From: JAGLQA01 sp023135565
GTDB taxonomy: Bacteria > Acidobacteriota > Aminicenantia > UBA2199
Length of the DNA stretch: 14,391 nt
Reading direction: 5' to 3'
NCBI GenBank assembly: GCA_030639305.1
Contig: DAOWCY010000183.1
Span: 1 to 14,391, forward strand
Shown: positions 7,432 through 14,391 of the stretch, in pieces
Layout: every line of letters begins with the position of its first letter
How positions within the stretch are numbered: the stretch's first letter is position 1
Notes under the pieces: generated by a model
Told to the model about the DNA's origin: nothing
The model's input: the letters and a program-made list of their open reading frames with translations, nothing else
Database searches by the model: none
Translations under genes and position numbers: made by a program

Positions 7432-7574
7432 GATGCCTCCCATTTTTTTTATTTTTTCTTATATTGGATGAAAATTTGCTAAGATAACAGCTTTTCGGGG
7501 CAATCTAACCGGGTATGTAATATCCGGGCCCTTTATGGGCGGGGCCGCCGACCCCGCACCCAATTTGTTATCAG
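7432..7574 (-). promoter_or_regulatory. Structured 5' leader of the glycyl radical enzyme operon
   Basis: From the predicted start (~7574) the leader can close with a perfect 7-bp stem: TGTTATC (7566-7572) pairs with GATAACA (7483-7489). Two hairpins lie inside: GCGGGG/CCCCGC (7539-7544 with 7552-7557), and CCGGGTAT/ATATCCGG (7509-7516 with 7520-7527, one mismatch on the RNA strand). About 45 nt of A/T-rich sequence then lead to the GGAGG site. A closed multi-hairpin module at the very 5' end resembles riboswitch or attenuator layout, but it matches no class I know and has no terminator. Confidence 0.4.
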
Positions 7575-7580
7575 TACAAA

Positions 7581-7609
7581 ATTATAACAGGCTTAAAGGA
7601 AAATGTCAC
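7581..7609 (-). promoter_or_regulatory. Sigma70-type promoter of the glycyl radical enzyme operon
   Basis: Read on the minus strand: GTGACA (7604-7609), a 17-nt spacer, then a perfect TATAAT (7581-7586). A second GTGAC lies 13 nt upstream of the one in the -35 box (TTGTGAC at about 7616-7622), forming a direct repeat that could be an activator or repressor site. The regulator is unknown. Confidence 0.65.
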
Positions 7610-7700
7610 TACTTTAGTCACAAAATTTTTTTTTTTGCAAAAGCTTAAACGTCCCGGCCTTTAAAGGCGAAAATACAACCCGCCGCCAATCCTGCTGCGT

Positions 7701-7812
7701 CCAATCGAAAATCATTTCATCCACCGGATGTCATTGGGTTTCTTAATCTCCTCGAGATTTTCCTAACTGTTTTTTACGTAATCGTAAAGGACTGACCTCC
7801 GAAATGAAACCC
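7701..7812. other. Candidate structured RNA element (three-way junction) in the divergent intergenic region
   Basis: GGGTTTC (7736-7742) pairs with GAAACCC (7806-7812) and encloses two perfect hairpins: AATCTC-CTC-GAGATT (7745-7759) and TTTACG-TAAT-CGTAAA (7773-7788). The second is extended by TCCT/AGGA across a bulge. On the left, CATCC-ACC-GGATG (7718-7730) sits inside CCAAT/ATTGG (7701-7705 with 7733-7737). The element lies upstream of both flanking promoters, so it belongs to neither 5' leader as mapped; it could be an independent RNA or a DNA-level regulatory site. Strand is undecided. The rest of 7620-7870 shows no gene. Confidence 0.3.
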
Positions 7813-7873
7813 TATCATATTGGAATTTTTTTTTCAAGAGCAAAAGTAAAAAAAACAAAAAAATTGTCGCCTA

Positions 7874-7882
7874 TGGTATAAT
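7874..7882 (+). promoter_or_regulatory. Extended -10 promoter of mltA
   Basis: TGGTATAAT (TG-n-TATAAT) is a perfect extended -10 element. No -35 box is recognisable in the A-rich sequence upstream, which fits an extended -10 promoter. The leader to ATG 7957 is about 67 nt and contains a short CCGGTTTTCCCGG palindrome. Confidence 0.55.
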
Positions 7883-7956
7883 GAGTTTTTTAGGTTCCCG
7901 GTTTTCCCGGTATAAAAAATCCTGGCTTTATATTTTTACCTGACGGTGGTGTTACG

Positions 7957-9180
7957 ATGAATAAGAAAAAAATTCTTTTAGCAAGCTTTTTAGCTATCCT
8001 GATAGCGGGGCTGGCTCTTTTTTTTTACTACTATCTTTTAAAGGAGCCGGTAGACTGGACAAGAGAGAACAGCCTGCGCCCGGTACCGGCCCCGAAGCTT
8101 AGCGATGGCGGAGAAACGCAGGCCCTGCTGCGTTCTTTAGATTTCAGTTTGCGGTATTTGGAGCGCCTCGAGCCTTCGAAAAAACTTAACTACGGCGAAA
8201 CAATCTATACTGTCGAAGATGTAAAAGAGAGTCTCCGGGATTTCGGGGATAAGTTAAAAGAGTTGGGTTTGAGCGAGGATTTCCTCCGCTATGTAAAGCG
8301 GCATTACACCTTTTACCGCAGCGCTGCCCGCCGCGTTCTATATACCGGCTATTATGAGGCCAGGTTAAAAGGCTCTTTAACCCGGTCCGGAACCTATCGT
8401 TACCCGCTGTATAAAAAACCCGGGGGGTTGTACCGTATAGACCTGTCGCAGTTTCCTTTTTATGAAAAGTATAAAGAGAAGATAAGACACTTGCCTAAAA
8501 TCTTGCGCGGCAGGGTTTCCGATGGAGACGATAAAACCATCGTGCCCTATTACTCCCGCGACGAGATCGATTACAAACAAAAGTTGGCGGACAAAAAATT
8601 AGAAATCGCCTGGATCGACGATCCTATCGACGTTTTTTTTCTACAAATCCAGGGTTCCGGGGTGGTGGAATTAGACAGCGGCGATACCTTAAGAGTCAAT
8701 TATGCCGAAGCCAACGGCCACCCGTACCGGGCCATCGGACGCCTGCTTTTGGAACGGGAACTGGTGGCCCGGGAAAAGCTTTCCATGCAGGGTATCAGGA
8801 AATACTTAGAGGAACATCCCGATGAGATGGAGGAGATATTTAATTATAATCCCAGTTATGTGTTTTTCCGGGTGGTGAAAGAAGGGCCTTTAGGAAACAT
8901 CCAGGTGCCGCTGACGCCCTATCGCAGTATTGCTTTAGATTACCGTTTGTTCCCCAAAGGGGCGCTTTGTTATGTGGAGACTGAACTACCGGTTTTCGAT
9001 GACAAAGGCGAATTGAGCGGCTGGGTTGAGCACAGGGGTTTTGTGATGAACCAGGATACCGGGGGCGCTATTCGTTCTCCCGGCAGGGTAGATTTTTTTA
9101 CCGGTTTGGGTGAACAGAGCGAGTTGACCGCCGGTCATTTAAAACGGGAAGGCATGTTTTATTTTTTAATCAAGAAGTAG
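7957..9180 (+). CDS. mltA: Membrane-bound lytic murein transglycosylase A
   Basis: A 407-residue MltA homologue that cleaves the MurNAc-GlcNAc bond of peptidoglycan with formation of 1,6-anhydroMurNAc. An N-terminal hydrophobic segment (about 5-28, after MNKKK) is a signal anchor without a lipobox cysteine, so the protein is probably tethered to the inner membrane facing the periplasm, unlike the outer-membrane lipoprotein of E. coli. Family motifs are VLYTGYYEA (128-136), FLQIQGSGVV (228-237), NGHPYRAIG (253-261), NPSYVFF (298-304) and the 3D-domain signature QDTGGAIRSPGRVDFFTG (366-383). Asp379 there should match the catalytic aspartate of E. coli MltA; Asp367 is the other conserved acid. 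The ribosome binding site is weak (GGTGGTG). It is monocistronic and converges with the STAND operon across 86 nt without an obvious terminator. Confidence 0.93.
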   Translation: MNKKKILLASFLAILIAGLALFFYYYLLKEPVDWTRENSLRPVPAPKLSDGGETQALLRSLDFSLRYLERLEPSKKLNYGETIYTVEDVKESLRDFGDKLKELGLSEDFLRYVKRHYTFYRSAARRVLYTGYYEARLKGSLTRSGTYRYPLYKKPGGLYRIDLSQFPFYEKYKEKIRHLPKILRGRVSDGDDKTIVPYYSRDEIDYKQKLADKKLEIAWIDDPIDVFFLQIQGSGVVELDSGDTLRVNYAEANGHPYRAIGRLLLERELVAREKLSMQGIRKYLEEHPDEMEEIFNYNPSYVFFRVVKEGPLGNIQVPLTPYRSIALDYRLFPKGALCYVETELPVFDDKGELSGWVEHRGFVMNQDTGGAIRSPGRVDFFTGLGEQSELTAGHLKREGMFYFLIKK

Positions 9181-9266
9181 ACTGTATCCGTTTTGACATG
9201 ATGTTTATGAAGTTAATGACCAGCACGTCGCTCAACTCAGTCCGAGCTATACACGCATTGACATAA

Positions 9267-12200
9267 TTAGAGTTTTCTACCAAGTTTTTTAAGACGACTC
9301 TCAGCTTCAATACGTCTTTGACCTGCGGCTAAACGGTACCATTTCACTGCTTCCACGAAAGACTGCTCGACTCCTTCGCCATGCTCATATGCCCAACCGA
9401 CAAAATACTGAGCATAATCAAAATTTTTTTTTGCTACTTCTAAAAAAAGCCGGAAAGCTTGCTCAAAGGATTTTTTTTTACCTTGCCCAACTCTATACAA
9501 AACTCCAAGGCTTATCTTAGCATAAATATCTCCCTGCTTTGATGCTTCTTCAAAACACTGAGTTGCATTCTCCAAAGATTCTTTTACACCACCAATACCC
9601 CTGCGATACAGGTCACCTAAATTGTTTTGAGCTCTTGCTTCACCCTGTTTCGCTGCCTTTTGAAACCAATATAGTGCTTTTTTAGAGTTACTAGATATTA
9701 TTCCATTTCCACAACCATACAAATACATATCTCCAAGGCCAACAGCTCCCCAGGGATTGTCTTGAGCAACAGATTTTTGGAACCATTTCAAAGATTCTTT
9801 GCAGTTAACGTCTGTTCCTAATCCATATTGATAAAAAAAAGCCAAGCTGCTTTGGCCCCAAGTATCACCTAATTCCGCTGCTTTTTTTGTCCAATTGAAT
9901 GCTTGGGAAAAATCCTGATTGACGCCGAGCCCATACGTATAAGCCCTACTGATCAAATACATAGCAAAAGCATCCTTACTTGTTTCTGCAGCGATCAAAA
10001 TTTTTTTAAATGCCTGGGTGTATTTAGAACAAAAGTTGTCACCGCTTTTATATGCTTGCCTCTGGAAATTAATTCCTTCAGAAACCAACTTATTAATGTT
10101 TTTAGGAATATATTTCTCAGGAAAAGGTTTGTATAATAATACTTGCCTAAGATTTCTAATTCTTATCTGGGTCTTCATCTCAAGAAAATCTGTCATTTCT
10201 CTATGTCCTTTCTTTTTTGCCCAATGCCAGGCTTTCATCATAAGTTTATTTTTCAAATTGAGATCAGCACCATTTTTAACAAGCATCTTTCCCATTTCAA
10301 CATTTCCGATCTTTGCGGCATCAATAAGAGCTGTATCGCCAATATTATTAACGAGATTAACCTCAGCCCCTTTATCCAACAAAAGTTTTGTCAAATTTGT
10401 ATGCCCCCAGTAAGTTGCTAACATTAGAGAGGTATCGCCGAATTTGTTGGCTTGATTGATTTTAGCTCCTTTTTCCAGAAAAAGGCTTGCCGTATCTTCA
10501 TGACCAGCTTTTGCGGCTACGATAAGAGGAGTGTCGCCGAATTTGTTCTCTAAATTTATCCCCGCTCCTTTTTCTAAAAGAATTTTCACAATTTTTTTAT
10601 TCCCGGCTTTTGAAGCTACAATGAGTGGCGTATCTCCAAATTTATTTTTTAAATTTATGAGAGCCTTTTTTTTTAAAAGAAGTCTAACAATTTTTTCCTG
10701 TCCAGTTTTTGCTGCTATTATCAGGGGAGTATCGCCATCATTATCAGTTAAGTTTATATTAGCCCCTTTTTCAGATAAAACCCCCACAATTTTTCTATTT
10801 CTTGTTTTTATTGCTGTTATTAGGGGAGTACTACCATCAACGTTTGGGGCATTGATATTAGCACCCTTATCTATAAGAAGTGATAAAATCCTTTTATTTC
10901 CAGTTTCTGCTGCTATGCTCAAGGGCGTATAACCTTTGGAATTCTTGGAATTTGGATCAGCACCTTCCTTTATATATAAAAAAACATCAATATTATAACC
11001 CCTGTTCACACTATCATGAAGTGATTGGTTTAGTCTTTCTATACTCTTTTTTTTGCTTTCTATTATAATAAAGGTTAAACATAATACAATAACACCTATA
11101 GTCAGGAGACTAACAAAAATTTTCTTTTTTTTTGTGTTTTCTCTTGTTTTAGCAGCAGCCACAATTGGTTCTATTAATGTATCATGACTGAGTTCATAAT
11201 AGTTACTCCCAATCCTGGACTCGGCACGCAAAAGGCGACAATCTATTAATTTTTTTAAATGCTCATCGGTAACGCCATGATTTTTCTTGATTTCACCCTC
11301 CTCAAGACTCAAGCGATAACCCCTTTCACTTATTAATCCTTTTTCACACAATCGCCGAATAATTCTTCTCTCTTTTCCACTTCCAAGTTGATTAATTTGT
11401 TTGTCGTAAAAATTTGTTATAATATTTCTGATTCCTTCTTCACCTCCAATATTTTTGCTGTCAATTGTGCTTTTGTTGCTTTTTATAACGAGATTTTCAA
11501 TATATTGACAAATAAGTTGGATTTGGTAAGGTTCTACTCCTTTTTCCGTTTTGGTTGTATGAGGAGCGGATCTATATCTACCTAAATACTTTAAAATAGT
11601 GGCGACTACGTCTTCAGAATAAAAGAAGGGGGAACTATGCAATACTCCAGATTTCAGTAAAGCTGGTTTTTCAATGGCTTCCCTGGCATTGTCTATCGTT
11701 AATGGTCCTAACCAAAAACGATTCTGGAAAATACCGGGGAAATAGGGTGACAATTCTTCAAGGTTTGACAAAAAACTTTCACGTAAAGAAAAAATTATTT
11801 TTATTGTTGGTGGCACCTCGCTTAAATTAAATTTCCTTGATTTGTTTTTACTTTGGACATCAGTGGGAATTCCGTAGCTAACCAAAGATGAAAGCTGCTT
11901 GGCCAATTTTAATTTTAATTCTTTTGGATAATTTAATGTAAAAAGCTCCTCAAATTGGTCAATAATTAAAACCGGAGTAAGAAGAGTATTGCCTTCCCAA
12001 AATTCACTTGTTTTAAAGAAATTCCACAAATGACTTTTGTCTCCTGGTTTAAATTCAACTTTATATCGGTTTACATGTTCATTAATATATTCGTAAATGT
12101 TTTCTAAAGGTTCCTTTTGCGGATTATTAAGTCGTACCAAGAGTGGTAGGTAATTAGAATTTCTCAGTGGTTCTATGAGTCCAACATTAATTAAAGAGGT

Positions 12201-12362
12201 TTTTCCCATTCCAGATTTAGCAAAGATTACTACATGGTCAACTGAAAGCACCAAATGGAATAGGGATTTTGCTTCTGTTTCCCTACCCCAGAACAATTTC
12301 CTATGCAAATCGGTATCCTGAAAAGGTAAAACTCCTGGATAACGAAACTCTTTTACTTCCAT
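9267..12362 (-). CDS. STAND ATPase (nSTAND1-like) with membrane segment, ankyrin and Sel1 repeats
   Basis: A 1031-residue multidomain switch protein. The N-terminus YPGVLPFQ...LFWGRE followed by Walker A (A48-K-S-G-M-G-K54-T55), Walker B IIDQFEEL (133-140) and sensor-like FSLRESF (191-197) matches the nSTAND1 class. LSHDTLIEPI (391-400) is its typical winged-helix end. A hydrophobic segment (about 415-434) flanked by lysines follows. Then come ankyrin units with exact 33-residue spacing (glycines 477, 510, 543, 576, 609, 642, 675; a weaker eighth at 708) and six Sel1 repeats (about 790-1028, marked by YGLG, YGLG, YGCG, RGIG, VGQG, HGEG). STAND proteins sense a trigger with the repeats, bind ATP and oligomerise. 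No effector domain is fused here; the SIR2-TIR gene 2 nt upstream probably supplies it. Start: AGAGGA before ATG 12362. A+T-rich compared with genes to the left. Defence role inferred. Confidence 0.9.
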   Translation of the reverse strand: MEVKEFRYPGVLPFQDTDLHRKLFWGRETEAKSLFHLVLSVDHVVIFAKSGMGKTSLINVGLIEPLRNSNYLPLLVRLNNPQKEPLENIYEYINEHVNRYKVEFKPGDKSHLWNFFKTSEFWEGNTLLTPVLIIDQFEELFTLNYPKELKLKLAKQLSSLVSYGIPTDVQSKNKSRKFNLSEVPPTIKIIFSLRESFLSNLEELSPYFPGIFQNRFWLGPLTIDNAREAIEKPALLKSGVLHSSPFFYSEDVVATILKYLGRYRSAPHTTKTEKGVEPYQIQLICQYIENLVIKSNKSTIDSKNIGGEEGIRNIITNFYDKQINQLGSGKERRIIRRLCEKGLISERGYRLSLEEGEIKKNHGVTDEHLKKLIDCRLLRAESRIGSNYYELSHDTLIEPIVAAAKTRENTKKKKIFVSLLTIGVIVLCLTFIIIESKKKSIERLNQSLHDSVNRGYNIDVFLYIKEGADPNSKNSKGYTPLSIAAETGNKRILSLLIDKGANINAPNVDGSTPLITAIKTRNRKIVGVLSEKGANINLTDNDGDTPLIIAAKTGQEKIVRLLLKKKALINLKNKFGDTPLIVASKAGNKKIVKILLEKGAGINLENKFGDTPLIVAAKAGHEDTASLFLEKGAKINQANKFGDTSLMLATYWGHTNLTKLLLDKGAEVNLVNNIGDTALIDAAKIGNVEMGKMLVKNGADLNLKNKLMMKAWHWAKKKGHREMTDFLEMKTQIRIRNLRQVLLYKPFPEKYIPKNINKLVSEGINFQRQAYKSGDNFCSKYTQAFKKILIAAETSKDAFAMYLISRAYTYGLGVNQDFSQAFNWTKKAAELGDTWGQSSLAFFYQYGLGTDVNCKESLKWFQKSVAQDNPWGAVGLGDMYLYGCGNGIISSNSKKALYWFQKAAKQGEARAQNNLGDLYRRGIGGVKESLENATQCFEEASKQGDIYAKISLGVLYRVGQGKKKSFEQAFRLFLEVAKKNFDYAQYFVGWAYEHGEGVEQSFVEAVKWYRLAAGQRRIEAESRLKKLGRKL
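10242..10934 (-). repeat. Seven 99-bp coding units (ankyrin repeats)
   Basis: The ankyrin part of the STAND gene is visible in the DNA as an uninterrupted series of 99-bp units with no indels. The residues NKFGDTPLIVA (or NKFGDTSLMLA) recur at 573, 606 and 639, which suggests recent unit duplication in the middle of the array. Confidence 0.85.
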
Positions 12363-12364
12363 CT

Positions 12365-13663
12365 TTATCCTCTTTGTCGGAGTTGAAAATCACGCTTTAT
12401 CGAATCGATAAGATCCTTATACCCATCTTTTCTTCTCAAATCATTTACATGAAATTTTTTTAGTTCCGATCGCAACATAGAAGAATCAACTCTTACGGGG
12501 ACAAAAAAAAGTATGCCTTGCCGGAAAAACTTTTGTCTTTTCAATGCAGCTTTTATCTCAACATTGACATATCCTTCATTTCGTTGCGATAACGTTTCGC
12601 TCTGAATGATAATGAAATAGTCAACATCGCGGATAAGATCTGTAATTATGTCATCCCAATCGTCACCACCTCGAAGATTTTTTTTGTCTAACCATGGCTC
12701 TATACCTGCCTCTACTAAACGATTATGAAGCTCTTCTGAATATAATTGATCATCACTGGCATAGCTTATAAATACCTTTGGGATTGGCCCTAAATGTTTG
12801 ATTTCAAGGTTTTTTTCTTTTTTTGTCTTCGAAAAATCTTTATTCTTTTGCGAGAGCTCATCAACAAAACGGAGAACATCTTTGTTGAACACTTCTATTT
12901 TATATCCATTTTTATAAAACAGTACTATTTGCTGAAAATCAGTCATATATTTCTTGTGAAAGTTTTCAAAAGCGAATGAACGAGTTTCGTTTGTTCCCTT
13001 TGCTGTCAAGAGATATAGCAATATCCGGAGGTACCAGTGTTTGAATCCAAATCCCAGAAATAAAAAACTTGTTTCTTTATCTCTTAATTTACTTCGAATA
13101 TTATCAGGAAGTGGTCGCTCATTCGAAATGACCGCTACTAAAAGCTCTAAAAGATTATCCTCTGTAAGGACAAGTGATTCTGGCTTCTTTATGCTTCCAT
13201 ATATATAGTACACCAATGGGCTGCACACATCTCCAGTTTGAACAAGTCGCCTCCTTTCTCCTCTGAAATGATAATATTCTTCAATAGGGCTTTTTCCTAT
13301 CTCTTTCAGAGCGTCTAAAATCAAAAGGTCATGGGTTGAATTAATAATTAAATGAAAGGGGAGAGATGCTAATTGAGAATAGAGTTTCTTTTCTATTTTT
13401 CTTTTCTTAAAATAGAAATCTACGACTCTTGGTTCAAGAGCATTACGTCCAGACTCTGCATTGTATAGCTGCGCTGTGTGGTTGAGATTGCCACTATCAA
13501 TGTAAAAGGACTCTAAGTCATCAGCCAAAGTCTGAGACAGAAGGTTTTGCAATGTACATGGCTTGCCGTTACTTGTAACGCATTCAATATCGGGGCCTAA
13601 CATTAAAATGCAATTGCCCTGGTGTATACTATGTAACAGGGTTATCCAATCTTTCTTTTTCAT
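12365..13663 (-). CDS. SIR2-like/TIR fusion, candidate NAD-consuming effector
   Basis: A 432-residue soluble protein. Residues about 10-265 are SIR2-like: CILMLGPDI (18-26), LIINSTHDLL (105-114), PLVYYIYGS (149-157), LVLTEDN (164-170) and FLFLGFGFKHWYLR (200-213). Residues about 294-430 are a TIR domain: KVFISYASDD (296-305), WLDKKNLRGGDDW (324-336) and NVEIKAAL, where Glu369 is the candidate catalytic glutamate. In the SIR2 half the usual GAG loop reads LGPDI and the HG catalytic histidine is replaced by Tyr155-Gly156, so it may not be a canonical NADase. TIR and SIR2 domains in bacterial immunity deplete NAD or make signalling nucleotides to stop infection. It is first in an operon with the STAND gene, stop and start 2 nt apart. 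The start has a modest AGAGAAG site. A+T-rich, suggesting transfer. Confidence 0.88.
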   Translation of the reverse strand: MKKKDWITLLHSIHQGNCILMLGPDIECVTSNGKPCTLQNLLSQTLADDLESFYIDSGNLNHTAQLYNAESGRNALEPRVVDFYFKKRKIEKKLYSQLASLPFHLIINSTHDLLILDALKEIGKSPIEEYYHFRGERRRLVQTGDVCSPLVYYIYGSIKKPESLVLTEDNLLELLVAVISNERPLPDNIRSKLRDKETSFLFLGFGFKHWYLRILLYLLTAKGTNETRSFAFENFHKKYMTDFQQIVLFYKNGYKIEVFNKDVLRFVDELSQKNKDFSKTKKEKNLEIKHLGPIPKVFISYASDDQLYSEELHNRLVEAGIEPWLDKKNLRGGDDWDDIITDLIRDVDYFIIIQSETLSQRNEGYVNVEIKAALKRQKFFRQGILFFVPVRVDSSMLRSELKKFHVNDLRRKDGYKDLIDSIKRDFQLRQRG

Positions 13664-13703
13664 TGATCTTCTCTAGCACAACAATTTTTTCCATAACATA
13701 AGA

Positions 13704-13732
13704 ATTAGACCAAAAAATCGACAAAAAGTCAA
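13704..13732 (-). promoter_or_regulatory. Promoter of the SIR2-TIR/STAND operon
   Basis: Read on the minus strand: TTGACT (13727-13732), a 17-nt spacer, then TCTAAT (13704-13709). The leader to ATG 13663 is about 35 nt. The near-consensus -35 and ideal spacing suggest constitutive expression, as is common for switch-controlled defence genes. Confidence 0.6.
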
Positions 13733-14349
13733 CCGCAAAAAAAAATTTTTTAGTTTTTTGATTTCATTCATTTCGAGTCAAATTTGTAATGCTTCAGTCG
13801 GAATTGAAGAAAATGAAGAGATTACCATGATGTTGGATGAGTCGAGGCTGCCCCTTCCCAGCTATAAAGAAAAGAGTATGCAGTTGGGTACAAATTATCG
13901 GGATTGGTATTCAAGTCGGATTGGTGTGGAGAGTAGTAGATCTACCGGAATCGTAAACGCTATTGGTTTGGGTAACGTGCTTTACAGTTTCATGGAATTT
14001 AATTTTTTTAGAATCAGGCGTAAATCAAGAAAAATTGGTGCGAATGCTTGGCTGTTGGGTTGTTTTTGAATATCTGAAAACTTTTTTTCTTGTTTCCCTT
14101 TTTTCTAAAATTATGATAGAATACAGTTTGAGGTTATGCTCATCTTGGTTTGATTCAAAGATAGGTTGAGTAACTCAAACATAGTTTTCTAATTAAAATG
14201 AACCTGAAAATGAAAAAAGCGATAAACACTTTAATAATTTTTATCTTAATCCCAAGTTTACCACTTGAGAGATTCTAAATACGCAAAATCACCGATATAT
14301 CTATCAAATTAAAAATACCCATCAATCATTACGTCTAATAAAAAAAATG
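13733..14349. other. A+T-rich stretch without a convincing gene
   Basis: This stretch right of the defence operon is strongly A/T-rich with several homopolymer runs. An open frame at 13758-14069 (103 codons, +) matches no family I know, has no good ribosome binding site and reads like chance or decayed sequence. A 26-codon frame at 14198-14278 is signal-peptide-like but ends at once. I see no tRNA, transposase or clear terminator. It may be the edge of a transferred island. Confidence 0.4.
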
Positions 14350-14378
14350 TTGACAAACACATATTATTGATATATAAT
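14350..14378 (+). promoter_or_regulatory. Perfect consensus sigma70 promoter at the right edge
   Basis: TTGACA (14350-14355), exactly 17 nt, TATAAT (14373-14378), followed by a GCGCC discriminator. Transcription would start near 14385 and run out of the window. Full consensus plus a GC-rich discriminator is typical of tRNA and rRNA promoters under growth-rate control; the gene itself is not visible. Confidence 0.8.
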
Positions 14379-14391
14379 GCGCCTTGAAGAT

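Noticed and set aside
7618..7745. Short minus-strand frames (for example MIFDWTQQDWRRV) that might be a decayed gene upstream of the glycyl radical promoter
   Set aside because: Two short pieces in different frames can be read as protein-like, but I recognise no family and the hairpins there explain the conservation-like look equally well.
9422..9432. Long A-run in the STAND coding strand as a possible phase-variation or frameshift site
   Set aside because: The reading frame continues correctly through it, and similar runs occur throughout this A/T-rich region, so there is no specific support.
10242..10934. Regularly spaced repeats as a CRISPR array
   Set aside because: The 99-bp period is fully coding, in frame, and each unit is an ankyrin repeat; no short identical repeats with unique spacers exist in the window.
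13758..14069. 103-codon open frame right of the defence operon
   Set aside because: No ribosome binding site, no family resemblance, starts in an A/T-rich run; not strong enough to call a gene.
14198..14278. 26-codon frame starting like a signal peptide
   Set aside because: Ends immediately after the hydrophobic stretch, with no ribosome binding site and nothing following in frame.

Overview
This window looks like a piece of chromosome from an anaerobic bacterium with an outer membrane. The glycyl radical enzyme and its radical-SAM activase point to anaerobic life. The MltA-type murein transglycosylase points to a diderm envelope. Ribosome binding sites in the left half are strong (AAGGAGGT type). 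A Desulfobacterota or diderm Firmicutes origin would fit, but the sequence does not settle the taxonomy.

Left part (1-2809, + strand): two tandem, paralogous four-helix membrane proteins of unknown function, then a soluble His/Asp-rich protein of the DUF6765 type with its own promoter. Middle (2810-7620, - strand): a glycyl radical enzyme operon read leftward. Its order is the enzyme, a small SCP2-like protein coupled through a TAATG overlap, and after a repeat-rich gap the activating enzyme. A good sigma70-type promoter and a foldable ~140-nt leader precede it. The gaps around the activase carry several families of small palindromic repeats, including a MITE-like element between 19-nt direct repeats. 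One 59-nt element at the left edge recurs in inverted orientation 4.2 kb away (56 of 59 identical).

From 7620 to 9180: a divergent intergenic region that can fold into a three-way junction, then mltA on the + strand.

Right part (9267-13663, - strand): a visibly A+T-rich two-gene operon, the most interesting content here. The first gene encodes a SIR2-like domain fused to a TIR domain. The second, two bases downstream, encodes a 1031-residue STAND-type ATPase with a membrane segment, eight ankyrin units and six Sel1 repeats. By architecture this is a candidate anti-phage or abortive-infection system: a STAND switch with a large repeat sensor, paired with a separate effector carrying two domains of NAD-consuming families. 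The SIR2 half has lost its usual catalytic signatures while the TIR half keeps its candidate catalytic glutamate. The defence role is inferred from architecture only.

The last ~700 bp hold no convincing gene. They end in a perfect TTGACA-17-TATAAT promoter with a GC-rich discriminator, pointing at a strongly expressed, possibly stable-RNA gene just beyond the right edge.
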